From positions 1 to 64,000 of the forward strand of contig RDYN01000042.1 in NCBI GenBank assembly GCA_004293365.1: DNA of 64,000 bases. Reading direction: 5' to 3'. The notes under the pieces are model-generated. The model did no database searches and had not been told where the DNA came from. It saw nothing but the letters and a program-made list of their open reading frames with translations. This document shows positions 1 to 9,199 of this stretch, in pieces. Every line of letters starts with the position of its first letter. The first letter of the stretch is position 1. Both the position numbers and the translations under genes were made by a program. Source of the DNA: Oscillatoriales cyanobacterium. GTDB taxonomy: Bacteria; Cyanobacteriota; Cyanobacteriia; Cyanobacteriales; Microcoleaceae.

Positions 1-45
1 AAAAAAGCCTCAAATGATTGCATAGCAATCATTTGAGGCTTTTTT
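1..45. terminator. Bidirectional rho-independent terminator
   Basis: A perfect 15-bp inverted repeat (7-21 with 25-39) encloses a 3-nt loop and is flanked by A6 at 1-6 and T6 at 40-45, so it can end transcription from both sides. The stop codon of the minus-strand gene at 29-454 lies inside the stem. Confidence 0.85.
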
Positions 46-454
46 GATTCTGAATTATTTTGAAATTAAATCCGATCGAATATCTGCGGAATGTGGGTTT
101 AACTGTCTCGCTCTGAAGGAATTCTTGATAAACCGATTCATCTCCAAAAGAGTCGATCGCAATTTGAGCTTTTGGCATTACCATCAACGGAGATTGAACG
201 GGTAGATATTTGCAATATCCGACAACAATCACCTCAAACTCGTGAGTCGGTATTGCAGTTGGGTACTCCTCAACCCTCACAACGAACCAATCTCCAGTAC
301 GATAGTGAGTGCTAGCACCAGAACCATCAGCGCAGTGAAACTTCAGCAATCTGTATCTCGGTGCGGAGATAGGTTCGTTGGATGAATCAAAATATTCTGC
401 AAGGATATCAGGCATCGGTGAACCCGTCCCACGCGAATCATCTCCATTTAACAC
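29..454 (-). CDS. Conserved-looking hypothetical protein downstream of ftsI
   Basis: I do not recognise this 141-residue protein. It has no membrane segment or signal peptide; the middle is rich in beta-type residues and the C-terminus is basic. The frame opens with GTG at 454, preceded on the minus strand by AGGAAG about 5 nt upstream, and an in-frame ATG lies at 415, so the protein may be 141 or 128 residues. It starts only 8 bp after the stop of the FtsI-type gene, which suggests cotranscription, and its stop codon lies inside the terminator stem at 1-45. The tight 3' end and operon placement support a real gene, but nothing in the sequence identifies a function. Confidence 0.65.
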   Translation of the reverse strand: MLNGDDSRGTGSPMPDILAEYFDSSNEPISAPRYRLLKFHCADGSGASTHYRTGDWFVVRVEEYPTAIPTHEFEVIVVGYCKYLPVQSPLMVMPKAQIAIDSFGDESVYQEFLQSETVKPTFRRYSIGFNFKIIQNQKSLK

Positions 455-462
455 GCAACTTC

Positions 463-2346
463 CTACTTTTTACTCGGTGGAATTTTCTCGATCGAAATCA
501 GCGCCTCCATCACCGACTCCACAATCGGCGCCGCCACAACTCCCCCCGTACCACCACCCTTAGGCTCATCAATCACCGCCAGCACCACATACCGAGGAGC
601 CTCCACAGGCACGATCCCCACAAAGCTAGTAATAATCGCCTTATCAGAATAACCCCTACCAGCGCTAGCTTTTTGAGCCGTCCCCGTTTTGCCAGCAATC
701 CGATACCCAGGAATTTGTGCAGCTTTCCCCGTACCGCCATCCACCACAGTTTCCATCATTTCCAAAACCTGCTTGGTAGTTTGCGGCGAAAAAACCTGCT
801 TCGGAACAGCCCTCGGCAACTTCCAAAAAGGTTGACCATCCCGATCGAAAAGTCCCCGCACAACATGAGGAGTTACCAACTTGCCACCGTTAGCCAAAGC
901 CCCATTAAGCTGCACCAACTGCATCGGAGTAATCGAAAAACCCTGACCAAAAGCAGTAGTAGCAACTTCCACCGGAGAATTAATAAATTGGTCTCGATTT
1001 TTAAGCTGACTCGTTACTTCAAAAGGCAAATCTGTACCCGCAGTTTGTCCCAGTCCCAGTTTTTCTAAAGCTTGATAGTAAAGAGAAGATTTCATGGTGT
1101 TCATTACGTGCACCATCCCCACATTACTAGAATGTTTCAAAATCTCCGTAACAGTCGAAGGGCCGCGGGCGCCTGCTTGTTTGTAATCGGAATTTTGGAT
1201 AGTCCAGACATCCATATAAATCCGACCTTCGTCGTTAAACACACTGTTAGGTTTGACCGCACCGGCTTCTAGGGCGATCGCCACATTAATCGGTTTAAAA
1301 GTCGAACCAGGCTCATAAACATCAGTTACAGCCCAATTTTTATAGCGCGACAAATCGAAATTAAAATATTGATTCGGATCGTAGGAAGGTTCCGCCACCA
1401 CCGACAGCAACTCCCCGTTGCGGGCATCCATCACAATCACCGCACCCCGCTTCGCCTCGTGTTTGAGCATTTTCTCCTTCAGAGCAATCCGGGCCGCCCG
1501 CTGCAAGCGACTGTCGATCGTCAATTGCAATTTCAAGTCATCAAGCTGCACAAAACCCGCCGTCAGTCGATCGGGAAGCCAACGCCCGTCGATCGACTTA
1601 CTAAATTGAATCGACGGCATCGATCGTTCCAGCAAATTCTGCTGGCTGTATTCCACCCCAGCCTGTCCCTTCCGTTCCCCATCCACATAACCGAGAACAT
1701 CCGCCGCCAACTCCTGCTGCGGGTAAAAACGCTGCTGCTGCCGCACCAACTCCAGCCCATCCACGGGACTATCTTTAATTTGCATCCGCCCCACGCGATC
1801 GGCTACCTCTTGAGCCAAAGAACTAGCAATCGTAATACCGCTTTCGGCCAGATTAAACCTTCGCAGCAGTTCAGTTTCCGCCGTATTGCCAGGGGCTACT
1901 TCGATCGGCAGCATCGGAGCCAATGAGGCCGCAATCTCCGCCTTCGAGTGCTTGAACAACTTCGGGTGAGCGTAGAGCGTGTACACCTGTCTGTCGATCG
2001 CCAACACATTCCCCGCGCGATCGACGATCGGGCGTCTCGGCACAAACGGCTTCGTTTTGAGAGTTTGCTGTTGTTCGGCTTGTTTGCGGAGTGCCGGAGC
2101 CCGCGTCACCTGCAAATAAAACAAATTTACTGCCAGCCCCACCCCCCCGAGCATCAACACCACCCACACAGCCCACAAGCGGAACTTGTTGCGTTTTAAA
2201 CGTTCCAGCGGTGGCCGGGGCTGGCTGCTAGCCGTAGCCGCAACTCTGGGTTTGGCTGGCTTGCCCCACCAAGTGGGATCGCTCGACGCTTTTGGACGTT
2301 TAAAATTCGGCGATCTGTAGCGGTCAAAACGGGGATCGTAGCTCAT
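463..2346 (-). CDS. ftsI: Peptidoglycan D,D-transpeptidase FtsI (class B PBP)
   Basis: Class B penicillin-binding protein that cross-links peptidoglycan, most likely at the division septum. Counting from ATG 2346, a basic, proline-rich cytoplasmic tail of about 55 residues is followed by one membrane segment (57-79), a dimerisation/pedestal domain, and the transpeptidase domain. All three penicilloyl-serine motifs are intact: STFK at 348-351 (nucleophile Ser348), SSN at 406-408 and KTG at 553-555. At about 627 residues the length fits the family. TTG at 2355 could also initiate, but ATG 2346 is preferred. Upstream on the same strand lies an FtsL-like protein, which mirrors the ftsL-ftsI order of division clusters. 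FtsI is favoured over an elongation-type PBP2 by that context and by the lack of PBP2-specific features, but the distinction is an inference. Confidence 0.9.
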   Translation of the reverse strand: MSYDPRFDRYRSPNFKRPKASSDPTWWGKPAKPRVAATASSQPRPPLERLKRNKFRLWAVWVVLMLGGVGLAVNLFYLQVTRAPALRKQAEQQQTLKTKPFVPRRPIVDRAGNVLAIDRQVYTLYAHPKLFKHSKAEIAASLAPMLPIEVAPGNTAETELLRRFNLAESGITIASSLAQEVADRVGRMQIKDSPVDGLELVRQQQRFYPQQELAADVLGYVDGERKGQAGVEYSQQNLLERSMPSIQFSKSIDGRWLPDRLTAGFVQLDDLKLQLTIDSRLQRAARIALKEKMLKHEAKRGAVIVMDARNGELLSVVAEPSYDPNQYFNFDLSRYKNWAVTDVYEPGSTFKPINVAIALEAGAVKPNSVFNDEGRIYMDVWTIQNSDYKQAGARGPSTVTEILKHSSNVGMVHVMNTMKSSLYYQALEKLGLGQTAGTDLPFEVTSQLKNRDQFINSPVEVATTAFGQGFSITPMQLVQLNGALANGGKLVTPHVVRGLFDRDGQPFWKLPRAVPKQVFSPQTTKQVLEMMETVVDGGTGKAAQIPGYRIAGKTGTAQKASAGRGYSDKAIITSFVGIVPVEAPRYVVLAVIDEPKGGGTGGVVAAPIVESVMEALISIEKIPPSKK

Positions 2347-2764
2347 AGCATTCAAAGTTCACCGACAAGTTCTACCATTTTAGATTTTAGATTTTAGATT
2401 TTAGATTTATGAATTGAATAATTGAATAATTGGCAATAATTTATAAATATTGGATTTGGATTTGCTGCTTACTTTAGCATTATTTTTTTGAAGTCCTATT
2501 ATTTTAAAATAATATTTTAAAATTTTTACCGACGGTTGGGATGAAAAAATCGATCGGCACTTGCACAAAAATCAAACCCGAAGCAAGGCCCTCGGACACT
2601 TCCCAAGAGGGCCCTCTCCGCGTTGACATTGCCCAAAAACGGATACCGCAGCTCCGACAGACAATCTTTGTGCATATCCCCAAATTTTAGACTCAAGATT
2701 CAAGCCTCCAGATTCACGGCGCTGCGAGTCAATCTAAAATCTAAAATCTAAAATCGACATTGCC
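2347..2764. other. Intergenic spacer between ftsI and the FtsL-like gene
   Basis: About 420 bp, AT-rich. It holds a heptanucleotide tandem repeat (unit TTAGATT) at 2377-2406 and the related unit again at 2736-2757. A 7-bp inverted repeat (GGCCCTC/GAGGGCC) lies at about 2587-2614. No convincing coding frame or RNA gene was seen. Confidence 0.6.
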
Positions 2765-3349
2765 TCAATAGCCCAGTGGCGTTTCGCCACCCGATCGATT
2801 CTTGAGAGCAGGTTCTTCGGAGTTTGGTGCCGCCGCACCGGGCGATCGGTTTTCCGGGGCCGGGCGCAAGAAAATCGTGTCCGCAGGCTTCGGCGCCACC
2901 AAACCGGTTTCTGGATTTTCAGCTTCTTTAGCAAGTTGGTGTTTCAAGACTTCGCTAGCAGCACTCAACTGCTGTTCGCCCCGGCGCAGAGTTTCCAGCT
3001 TTTGATACTCTTGACTCCAGCGCTGCTCGCCGTAAACAGTCAAACCGTAGAGAGTCAGAGCACCGCCCAACAGCAGCACCGCACAGGCCCAGGAGGCGCG
3101 CTCCACCCGCAGGAGCGATCGCAGCCACATCGGATGCGAGGAGCGATCGGGCATCACTTTCAGCACCGATCCTTGGGCTTTCTGTTTGGCCTGTTCGTCG
3201 GCCCGCGAGTAGTTAGGCAATTGGGGCCCAGTTTTTGCCCGTCTAGCTCGGGCAATAGAAGTAACTTTGCTTTTGGCAGCGTCTGTGGTGGGCTTGCCGG
3301 TCGATCGGGAGCGGCGAGGAGAATCCGGGGATCTGATAGCAGCAGTCAT
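2765..3349 (-). CDS. FtsL-like bitopic membrane protein upstream of ftsI
   Basis: A 194-residue protein with FtsL topology. A long basic cytoplasmic N-terminus of about 95 residues is followed by one hydrophobic segment of about 20 residues (around 100-120: ASWACAVLLLGGALTLYG). Then comes a short charged, heptad-like helix (QKLETLRRGEQQLSAASEVL) and a proline-rich tail. Membrane span plus short coiled coil directly upstream of ftsI is the hallmark arrangement of FtsL, which in other bacteria joins FtsB, FtsQ and FtsI. FtsL sequences are barely conserved, so the call rests on topology and position. ATG 3349 is chosen; GTG at 3358 and TTG at 3361 are in frame just upstream. A 418-bp repeat-containing spacer separates it from ftsI. 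Confidence 0.6.
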   Translation of the reverse strand: MTAAIRSPDSPRRSRSTGKPTTDAAKSKVTSIARARRAKTGPQLPNYSRADEQAKQKAQGSVLKVMPDRSSHPMWLRSLLRVERASWACAVLLLGGALTLYGLTVYGEQRWSQEYQKLETLRRGEQQLSAASEVLKHQLAKEAENPETGLVAPKPADTIFLRPAPENRSPGAAAPNSEEPALKNRSGGETPLGY

Positions 3350-3689
3350 AGAGTTCACCAATACGTAAAGTGGGGCAGATCGCAGTTTGAGTGAGGTTAG
3401 AAGTTTTTGCGGTTGCCGATCGCCAATTTCTGGAAATCTCGGATCGATCGGTTATCCTTACCAAAGATACCTCACAAACCAACCAACCCATCCTACCACT
3501 GGTCACTTTTACTTCAGGATTTGCCAAAAAAAATGAATTTTTTGCCGGTTCGCCAGAATCAATGTGAAATTTATTAATAAATGCAGTATTGTAATCAACG
3601 AGCGAATCGTCGATCTATTCGTGCCAGCATTGTTTCTCAAGTACACTATTCCCTTCCTTGCGATGGGTTTTGAATGTTAAGGAGTGTTT

Positions 3690-3950
3690 ATGAACAAGGG
3701 ATTAATTCGTTTGACTTTGGCAATTGGCATTGCAGCAGCCCTCGGCGCCTGTGGAGGAGATACCACCAGCCCCAGCTCTAGCCCCTCTCCCGGCGGTGCT
3801 GGTGGCGGCACAACTCCTCCTCCTCCTGTTTCTGCTCCAGCAACACCAAAGGAATCTCCAAAGGCTTCTCCTGGCGCTGAAAAGTCACCGGGCGCTGAAA
3901 AGTCTCCGGCTGCTGGTGGAACTGCTTCCCCTTCTCCTAAAAAGCCCTAA
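3690..3950 (+). CDS. Small Pro/Ser/Gly-rich lipoprotein
   Basis: An 86-residue predicted lipoprotein. The N-terminal signal peptide ends in the lipobox LGAC (about residues 17-20), so the mature protein would begin with a lipidated Cys. The rest is low complexity: Ser/Pro/Gly blocks followed by a repeated Pro-Gly-Ala-Glu-Lys-Ser motif, and no folded domain is evident. ATG 3690 is the start because TAAGGAG sits 5-6 nt upstream; the in-frame GTG at 3684 overlaps that ribosome-binding site. Envelope location is inferred from the signal; function is unknown. A hairpin at 3997-4026 follows. Confidence 0.75.
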   Translation: MNKGLIRLTLAIGIAAALGACGGDTTSPSSSPSPGGAGGGTTPPPPVSAPATPKESPKASPGAEKSPGAEKSPAAGGTASPSPKKP

Positions 3951-3996
3951 CCAGGGCGATCGCGGAGTACAACCCCAACGGGCCTAGGCTCAAGCG

Positions 3997-4026
3997 TGAA
4001 AAATGGTTCGCTCTTCGCATTTTTCA
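3997..4026 (+). terminator. Hairpin after the lipoprotein gene
   Basis: A 9-bp perfect inverted repeat (TGAAAAATG at 3997-4005, CATTTTTCA at 4018-4026) with a 12-nt loop lies 46 bp after the lipoprotein stop. There is no long T-run, so terminator strength is uncertain. It lies inside the 5' extension of the GST reading frame, which argues that the extension is not translated. Confidence 0.5.
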
Positions 4027-4070
4027 ATCTCATCAGTCTAGGTCTCAAGTTGGGTGTTATTTATAGTCAG

Positions 4071-4742
4071 ATGCTTTTACTACAGTTCAGCACCTCCCCT
4101 TACTGCCGCAAAGTCCGCTTAGCCCTCGGTTACAAGGGCATCCCCTTTCAAGTAGAAAATTTGACACCGGGCCTGCACGTTTTGAAACTCAAGCCTCTCA
4201 CGGGGGGTTTGAGGACAGTGCCGGTACTGCTGCCTCAACTTGAAGGTCAACCAGGGGCGATCGCAGACTCGACGCAAATTTTGCACTGGATCGATTATAG
4301 TTTTCCTTCGCCACCCCTGGTGCCTGCAGACGAGAGTTTGCAAGCAGAGGCTTGGATGCTGGAAGACTGGCTCGATGAAAGCATCGGCATTGCCACTCGA
4401 TTTGTTTACTACGAGTTTCGCGCCGGTGCGGGCAAGGAAATCGACCCATCTCTTTTGAGCCAGTTAGTGATTCAGTTGGCGCGCCGCCAGTTCGGCATTA
4501 ACCGCGCTTCTGCAAAACTCGCCGAGTTGCGCCTGAGCGCTGCTTTAGGCCTGTTGCAGCGTCGCTGGCAAGATGGTTCCTATTTGGTAGGCGACTCCTT
4601 GAGCGTGGCAGATATTACTGCTGTCGCGCTGCTGAGTCCTTTAGCTTTGATTCCTCAATACCGGATTGAGTATCCTTGGCTGCTGGAGCGCATTGTCAAC
4701 ATTCACGAAGTTTGCGGGGAAACCCTGCCTCCGGGATTTTAA
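4071..4742 (+). CDS. Glutathione S-transferase family protein
   Basis: A 223-residue GST-fold protein. The N-terminal thioredoxin-like domain begins MLLLQFSTSPYCRKVRLAL. The SPYCRKVR motif places a Cys at the glutathione site, as in omega/beta-like classes, and the ADSTQILHWID segment corresponds to the glutathione gamma-Glu contact region. The C-terminal helical domain ends with VGDSLSVADITAVALLSPLA, the GST N-capping box. The frame extends upstream to 3996, but that stretch overlaps a hairpin and would prepend 25 residues ahead of the conserved beta-strand, so ATG 4071 is preferred. Substrate unknown; disulfide or xenobiotic chemistry is plausible. Confidence 0.85.
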   Translation: MLLLQFSTSPYCRKVRLALGYKGIPFQVENLTPGLHVLKLKPLTGGLRTVPVLLPQLEGQPGAIADSTQILHWIDYSFPSPPLVPADESLQAEAWMLEDWLDESIGIATRFVYYEFRAGAGKEIDPSLLSQLVIQLARRQFGINRASAKLAELRLSAALGLLQRRWQDGSYLVGDSLSVADITAVALLSPLALIPQYRIEYPWLLERIVNIHEVCGETLPPGF

Positions 4743-5127
4743 AGTGTAGCGGGCGGGCGATCGCCCCAGCCTGAAAATTCCACCAATTAATCATCATTGA
4801 GTTCTCGGCCAAACTCACCCTCCTTGGCCCCCTCGGTTCGCAAATCCACCAGAATTTGCCAAAAACTTAGGTATCACAAAGGTTAAAAAAAGTCAAGGAT
4901 ATTATCGGAAAAATATAAATTTTTCAATCTGTTTTAATATTTCTATACTTAGATGTTAGCCCTTAGCAGTAAAAGCACAGCTCGATCGCCAGCAAGGCGA
5001 CAGCACGCACTCGATTGCAGCGAGCGTGGTAGCATTAGCGATCAAAAATGTATCCAAATGTAAAGTGCAGCGCCCCTCTAGGTTTTGAAAGCCACCATTT
5101 AGTCAAAAGATTGAGGTAAGTAGTTTT
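4743..5127. other. Spacer upstream of glgB
   Basis: 385 bp, AT-rich in the middle (4870-4960), presumably holding the glgB promoter. No ORF, RNA or clear inverted repeat was identified, and no regulator site could be assigned. Confidence 0.4.
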
Positions 5128-7422
5128 ATGCCCGTGACCGTCCCCTTTGAACAGATTGACCGAATTGTTTGGAATCAGCACCACGATCCATTTGAAGTGC
5201 TAGGCCCCCACGCGATCGAAGAAAATGGCAAAAAAGTCTGGGCCGTCCGAGCTTATCTGCCCAATGCCGAAGCAGTATCGGTAGTTTTGCCCGAGGCGAG
5301 GGCCGAATACCCAATGAAATCAGAGCATCACCCTCACTTTTTTGAATGTACGATCGACACCCCAGAACTAGCAAACTATCAACTGCGGGTCAAAGAAGGG
5401 GAACACGAACGCTTTATCTACGACCCCTACGCCTTTCGATCGCCCAAACTCACAGAATTTGACCTGCACCTATTCTCAGAAGGCAACCACCACCGGATTT
5501 ACGAAAAACTAGGAGCCCACTTCACCGAAGTAGACGGCATCACAGGAGTATATTTTGCAGTTTGGGCTCCGAATGCCCGCAACGTATCAGTCTTAGGAGA
5601 TTTCAACCTTTGGGACGGCCGCAAACATCAAATGCGGAAATCGCAAAACGGCATCTGGGAATTATTCATTCCGGGACTAGACCTAGGAACTCACTACAAA
5701 TACGAAGTGAAAAACCAAGACGGACATCCCTACGAAAAATCCGATCCCTACGGTTTCCAGCAAGAAGTACGGCCCAAAACAGCCTCAATTGTCACCGACT
5801 TAGATACCTACACTTGGCACGACAGCGATTGGATCGAACAGCGGCGGCACACAGACCAACTAACGCAGCCGGTTTCGGTTTACGAATGCCACATCGGTTC
5901 TTGGCTGCACGCGGGTACAGCCGAACCTGCGGTACTGCCAAACGGAGAAATACAACCAGCAGTGCCGGTTTCGGAACTGAATCCGGGCGCGCGCTTTTTG
6001 ACTTACCGCGAATTGGCCGATCGGCTAATTCCCTACGTCAAAGACTTAGGATTCACCCACATCGAAATGCTGCCCATCGCCGAACATCCCTTCGACGGTT
6101 CCTGGGGCTATCAAGTAACAGGCTATTTCGCCCCAACATCCCGCTACGGCACACCCGAAGATTTCATGTATTTCGTTGACCAATGCCACGCCAGCGGCAT
6201 AGGCGTACTCGTGGACTGGGTGCCGGGACATTTCCCCAAAGACGGCCACGGTTTAGCTTTCTTTGACGGAACTCACTTGTACGAACACGCCGATCCCCGC
6301 AAGGGCGAGCACAAAGAGTGGGGAACCCTAGTATTTAACTACGGCCGCAACGAAGTTAGAAATTTCCTAGTATCAAATGCTCTGTTCTGGTTTGACAAGT
6401 ATCACATCGACGGCATTCGCGTAGATGCAGTAGCCTCGATGCTGTACTTAGATTACTGCCGCGAACCCGGAGAATGGCTGACCAACCAGTACGGCGGCCG
6501 CGAAAATATCGAGGCGGCAGATTTTCTGCGCCAGACAAATCATACAATTTTTAGCTATTTCCCAGGTGCGCTGTCGATCGCCGAAGAATCTACCTCTTGG
6601 CCGATGGTATCTTGGCCGACTTATGTGGGCGGCTTGGGCTTCAACCTCAAGTGGAACATGGGTTGGATGCACGATATGCTCGACTATTACCACATGGATC
6701 CGTGGTTCCGCCAGTTCCACCAGAACAACATAACTTTTAGTATGTGGTACAACCACAGCGAGAATTTCATGCTGGCTTTATCCCACGATGAAGTCGTCCA
6801 CGGCAAGTCCCACATCATCGGGAAAATGCCAGGGGACGAATGGCAAAAGTTTGCAAACGTGCGGTGTTTGTTTACCTTTATGTTTGCCCATCCCGGAAAG
6901 AAAACGATGTTTATGGGGATGGAGTTCGGCCAGTGGCAAGAGTGGAACGTTTGGGGCGACTTGGAGTGGCAGTTGCTGCAATTTGAGCCACACCAAAAGT
7001 TGAAGCTATTTTTCAAGGATTTGAACAATTTGTACCGCAGCGAAACGGCACTTTACAGTCAAGATTTTGCTGAGGATGGGTTTGAGTGGATTGATTGCAG
7101 CGACAACAGACACAGCGTGGTGGCCTTTGTGCGCCGCCAGAAGGATGGCGACGAGTTTGTGGTGACGGTGTGCAATTTTACGCCGCAACCGCACTCTCAC
7201 TATCGCGTCGGAGTGCCGGAACCGGGTTTCTATACGGAGTTGTTTAACAGCGACGCGCGGGAGTACGGCGGCAGCAATATGGGGAATTTGGGGGGTAAGT
7301 GGACTGATGAGTGGTGGTTCCACAACAGTGCTTATTCGATCGACTTGTGTTTGCCGCCTTTGGGTGTGTTGATCTTAAAGATCGATCGGGAAAAAACAGG
7401 AGCAAAATCTCAAGAGTTTTAA
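5128..7422 (+). CDS. glgB: 1,4-alpha-glucan branching enzyme GlgB
   Basis: Forms alpha-1,6 branches in glycogen by cleaving and transferring alpha-1,4 glucan segments. The 764 residues contain an N-terminal CBM48-type beta-sandwich region (two copies; the second around [20 protein letters not shown], about residue 140-160), a GH13 barrel and a C-terminal all-beta domain. Catalytic residues are present with the same spacing as in the E. coli enzyme: Asp433 (DGIRVDAV), Glu486 (AEEST) and Asp554 ([10 protein letters not shown]). The ATG at 5128 gives the expected full length. The gene stands alone here, without glgA, glgC or glgX, as is common in cyanobacteria. A hairpin with T6 at 7486-7516 ends it. 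Confidence 0.97.
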   Translation: MPVTVPFEQIDRIVWNQHHDPFEVLGPHAIEENGKKVWAVRAYLPNAEAVSVVLPEARAEYPMKSEHHPHFFECTIDTPELANYQLRVKEGEHERFIYDPYAFRSPKLTEFDLHLFSEGNHHRIYEKLGAHFTEVDGITGVYFAVWAPNARNVSVLGDFNLWDGRKHQMRKSQNGIWELFIPGLDLGTHYKYEVKNQDGHPYEKSDPYGFQQEVRPKTASIVTDLDTYTWHDSDWIEQRRHTDQLTQPVSVYECHIGSWLHAGTAEPAVLPNGEIQPAVPVSELNPGARFLTYRELADRLIPYVKDLGFTHIEMLPIAEHPFDGSWGYQVTGYFAPTSRYGTPEDFMYFVDQCHASGIGVLVDWVPGHFPKDGHGLAFFDGTHLYEHADPRKGEHKEWGTLVFNYGRNEVRNFLVSNALFWFDKYHIDGIRVDAVASMLYLDYCREPGEWLTNQYGGRENIEAADFLRQTNHTIFSYFPGALSIAEESTSWPMVSWPTYVGGLGFNLKWNMGWMHDMLDYYHMDPWFRQFHQNNITFSMWYNHSENFMLALSHDEVVHGKSHIIGKMPGDEWQKFANVRCLFTFMFAHPGKKTMFMGMEFGQWQEWNVWGDLEWQLLQFEPHQKLKLFFKDLNNLYRSETALYSQDFAEDGFEWIDCSDNRHSVVAFVRRQKDGDEFVVTVCNFTPQPHSHYRVGVPEPGFYTELFNSDAREYGGSNMGNLGGKWTDEWWFHNSAYSIDLCLPPLGVLILKIDREKTGAKSQEF

Positions 7423-7485
7423 GTTGTGAGAGTTTTGAGTTAACAATCAAAACTTGATTAAGCATCAAACTTTGAGGTTATTCAG

Positions 7486-7516
7486 AAACCCGGTTCTTCA
7501 AGAAACCGGGTTTTTT
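7486..7516 (+). terminator. glgB terminator, built from the GAAACCGGGTTTC repeat family
   Basis: A 10-bp inverted repeat (7486-7495 with 7504-7513) runs into T6 (7511-7516), 64 bp after glgB. Its arms are the AAACCCGGTT core of the palindromic repeat family that recurs at 15.4, 35.9, 38.5 and 43.3 kb. Confidence 0.7.
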
Positions 7517-7570
7517 CTGTAACTCCATATAGCAAAGTTTCTTGTTTGAAGGAGAGAAAAATCGGCTCGC

Positions 7571-7674
7571 GATTTCAAATCGGGTAACTGCGGAATTATT
7601 CAACCACAGAAGAAGCAGAGAAAGAGGAGAGAAATTTATCATTCCCATGCTACCGGATTCGAGATCCCAGAAAA
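7571..7674. repeat. Short interspersed repeat, degenerate copy 1
   Basis: An approximately 88-bp core (about 7577-7664) is nearly identical to 7836-7922, in direct orientation and about 260 bp away. The ends retain only part of the terminal inverted repeat seen in copy 2. The remaining 7675-7826 spacer shows no gene. Confidence 0.75.
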
Positions 7675-7826
7675 ACTCGGTGTTGCAGCGACGGCATCTG
7701 GCGGCGGACTTGTTTTAGTCGATCGCGAGTTATCGGCCGTTCATCTTCGGCAAAAAAAAACCTTAATGAATTTCGCTAGTTTTTTCGTGTACGAACGTAC
7801 ACAATTACGCGACCGAATAAAAACTA

Positions 7827-7926
7827 TTCAGCTCAAATCCGGTAACTGCGGAATTATTCAACCACAGAAGAATCAGAGAAAGACGAGAGAAAATTATCAT
7901 TCCGATGCTAACGGATTTGAGCTGAA
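7827..7926. repeat. Short interspersed repeat with terminal inverted repeats, copy 2
   Basis: A 100-bp element bounded by a perfect 15-bp terminal inverted repeat (TTCAGCTCAAATCCG at 7827-7841 and its complement at 7912-7926). The interior matches copy 1 closely. Size and ends suggest a MITE-like non-autonomous element; no transposase is encoded. Confidence 0.7.
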
Positions 7927-8010
7927 ATAGCGGTTTTATACTTTTTCTCTGGTTCAAATTCACCACGCCTGACAGGGCTGGGTTTTCTAGCACCCTAGCA
8001 ACTCAATCAG

Positions 8011-8055
8011 TGTCCAATTCCCAATTCCCAATTACCAATTCCCAATTCCCAATTT
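8011..8055. repeat. Heptanucleotide tandem repeat (CAATTCC)
   Basis: Six or so copies of a 7-bp unit, CAATTCC with variants such as CAATTAC, abut the 3' end of the glycosyltransferase gene. It is the same type as repeats at 45.06-45.14 kb. Confidence 0.8.
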
Positions 8056-8973
8056 TCAACTGCGAGTATCGGAAGCGCCAAGATTGTAAGAAACTTTAGA
8101 CTGCTCAACTGTTATTACTTCCGAAATAGACTGTTCCGACCCTGCATCTAAATTGGGCAGCGGCATATGCTTCATTTCCCACACTTTGAGCAATATTAAA
8201 TATTCATAAAAAGCTTGTAGCGTGCACCAAGCCAATCCAGCTTGACCGTCAAGAAATCCGCCGAGTAAAATATACATATAGAAAAAGCGCACCACAGGCC
8301 GCAAAGGCAAACGCAAAGAAAAATCTTTCAAAGCGCGGCGCCTTTCCACCTCCGACGCGCCAAACAATAAATCCCACCAATTTACTTGACCCGCTGCTAA
8401 TTGGCGGAGAGTTTCAGCCGCCTCGTCAGTCGAGTAGCGGTTGTGCTTTTCAATCCAGCGAGAAAGACCTTTGCTGCAAGTATAGTGAGGGTAGGTTTCC
8501 TTCAAAAAGTGAGTCGGGCCGTTGCAGACTTCCCGTTCTGTGTGACCGTAGTCAGTAAACCATACTCGCTCTTTGCGAAACAGGCGCATTTGATAGCGCG
8601 GATATTGAGTGCTGCGGCGAATCCAGCGCTCCATAAATATTACTTTTTCAGCTACGTAATAACCGATATATTCTTGACTTTCGATCGCCTTTAAGCATTC
8701 AGCAAACAGTGCAGGCGTCATCCGCTCGTCAGCTTCGAGGATGTAAACCCATTCGTACTTGCATTCTACTTCTTGGAGCATCCAAGTCCGCTGGCGTCCG
8801 TGAGTTTCAAAGCGGTGCTGCACTGTTTGCACCGGATAGTTTTTAACAATCTCAAGGGTGCGATCGCTGCTGAAAGAATCAACTACAATGATATCGTCAC
8901 AAAGCAGTGCCGATTCAATGCAAGCGGCGATATCAATCTCTTCGTTGTAAGTCAGAATATAAATTGAGAACAT
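8056..8973 (-). CDS. Family 2 glycosyltransferase (WaaE/KdtX-like)
   Basis: A 305-residue GT-A glycosyltransferase that probably adds a sugar to a cell-surface polysaccharide or lipid. The N-terminus MFSIYILTYNEEIDIAACIE is the GT2 nucleotide-binding strand. IIVVDSFSSDRTLEIV and the YILEADERMTP segment (metal/donor-binding acidic motif at about 95-105) match the WaaE-like branch. A hydrophobic stretch near 220-240 (VVRFFYMYILLGGFLDG) may attach it to the membrane. ATG 8973 is the only sensible start. It lies on the same strand as the HpsJ-like gene 226 bp upstream; both could relate to exopolysaccharide. Sugar specificity cannot be read from the sequence. Confidence 0.85.
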   Translation of the reverse strand: MFSIYILTYNEEIDIAACIESALLCDDIIVVDSFSSDRTLEIVKNYPVQTVQHRFETHGRQRTWMLQEVECKYEWVYILEADERMTPALFAECLKAIESQEYIGYYVAEKVIFMERWIRRSTQYPRYQMRLFRKERVWFTDYGHTEREVCNGPTHFLKETYPHYTCSKGLSRWIEKHNRYSTDEAAETLRQLAAGQVNWWDLLFGASEVERRRALKDFSLRLPLRPVVRFFYMYILLGGFLDGQAGLAWCTLQAFYEYLILLKVWEMKHMPLPNLDAGSEQSISEVITVEQSKVSYNLGASDTRS

Positions 8974-9072
8974 TCCCAGCTTTCAGTAAGGGCAAACTAT
9001 CCGGCAAATCAAGTATTTATTTTTCAGGGATGTCTCGACTTGCACGCTTTCGGTGATGGCGTCGGTCAGTCG

Positions 9073-9103
9073 ATTTTAGATGTTAGATTTTAGATTTTAG
9101 ATT
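9073..9103. repeat. Heptanucleotide tandem repeat (TTAGATT)
   Basis: About four copies of TTAGATT in the 226-bp spacer between the glycosyltransferase and the HpsJ-like gene. The spacer holds nothing else recognisable. Confidence 0.7.
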
Positions 9104-9199
9104 TACTTGCAGCTCCGTGAATCTGGAGATTGAACTTGCGTCTAAAATTTCGATCTTTCTACGACTTAGGTGTGGCGCTTGTATCCGTTTTTGCGCCGG

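Noticed and set aside
382-1068. Long + strand frame (228 codons) opposite ftsI
   Set aside because: It is antisense to a clear FtsI gene; composition (Arg/His/Leu/Ser-rich) is what the reverse of that GC-skewed gene gives, and there is no recognisable domain.
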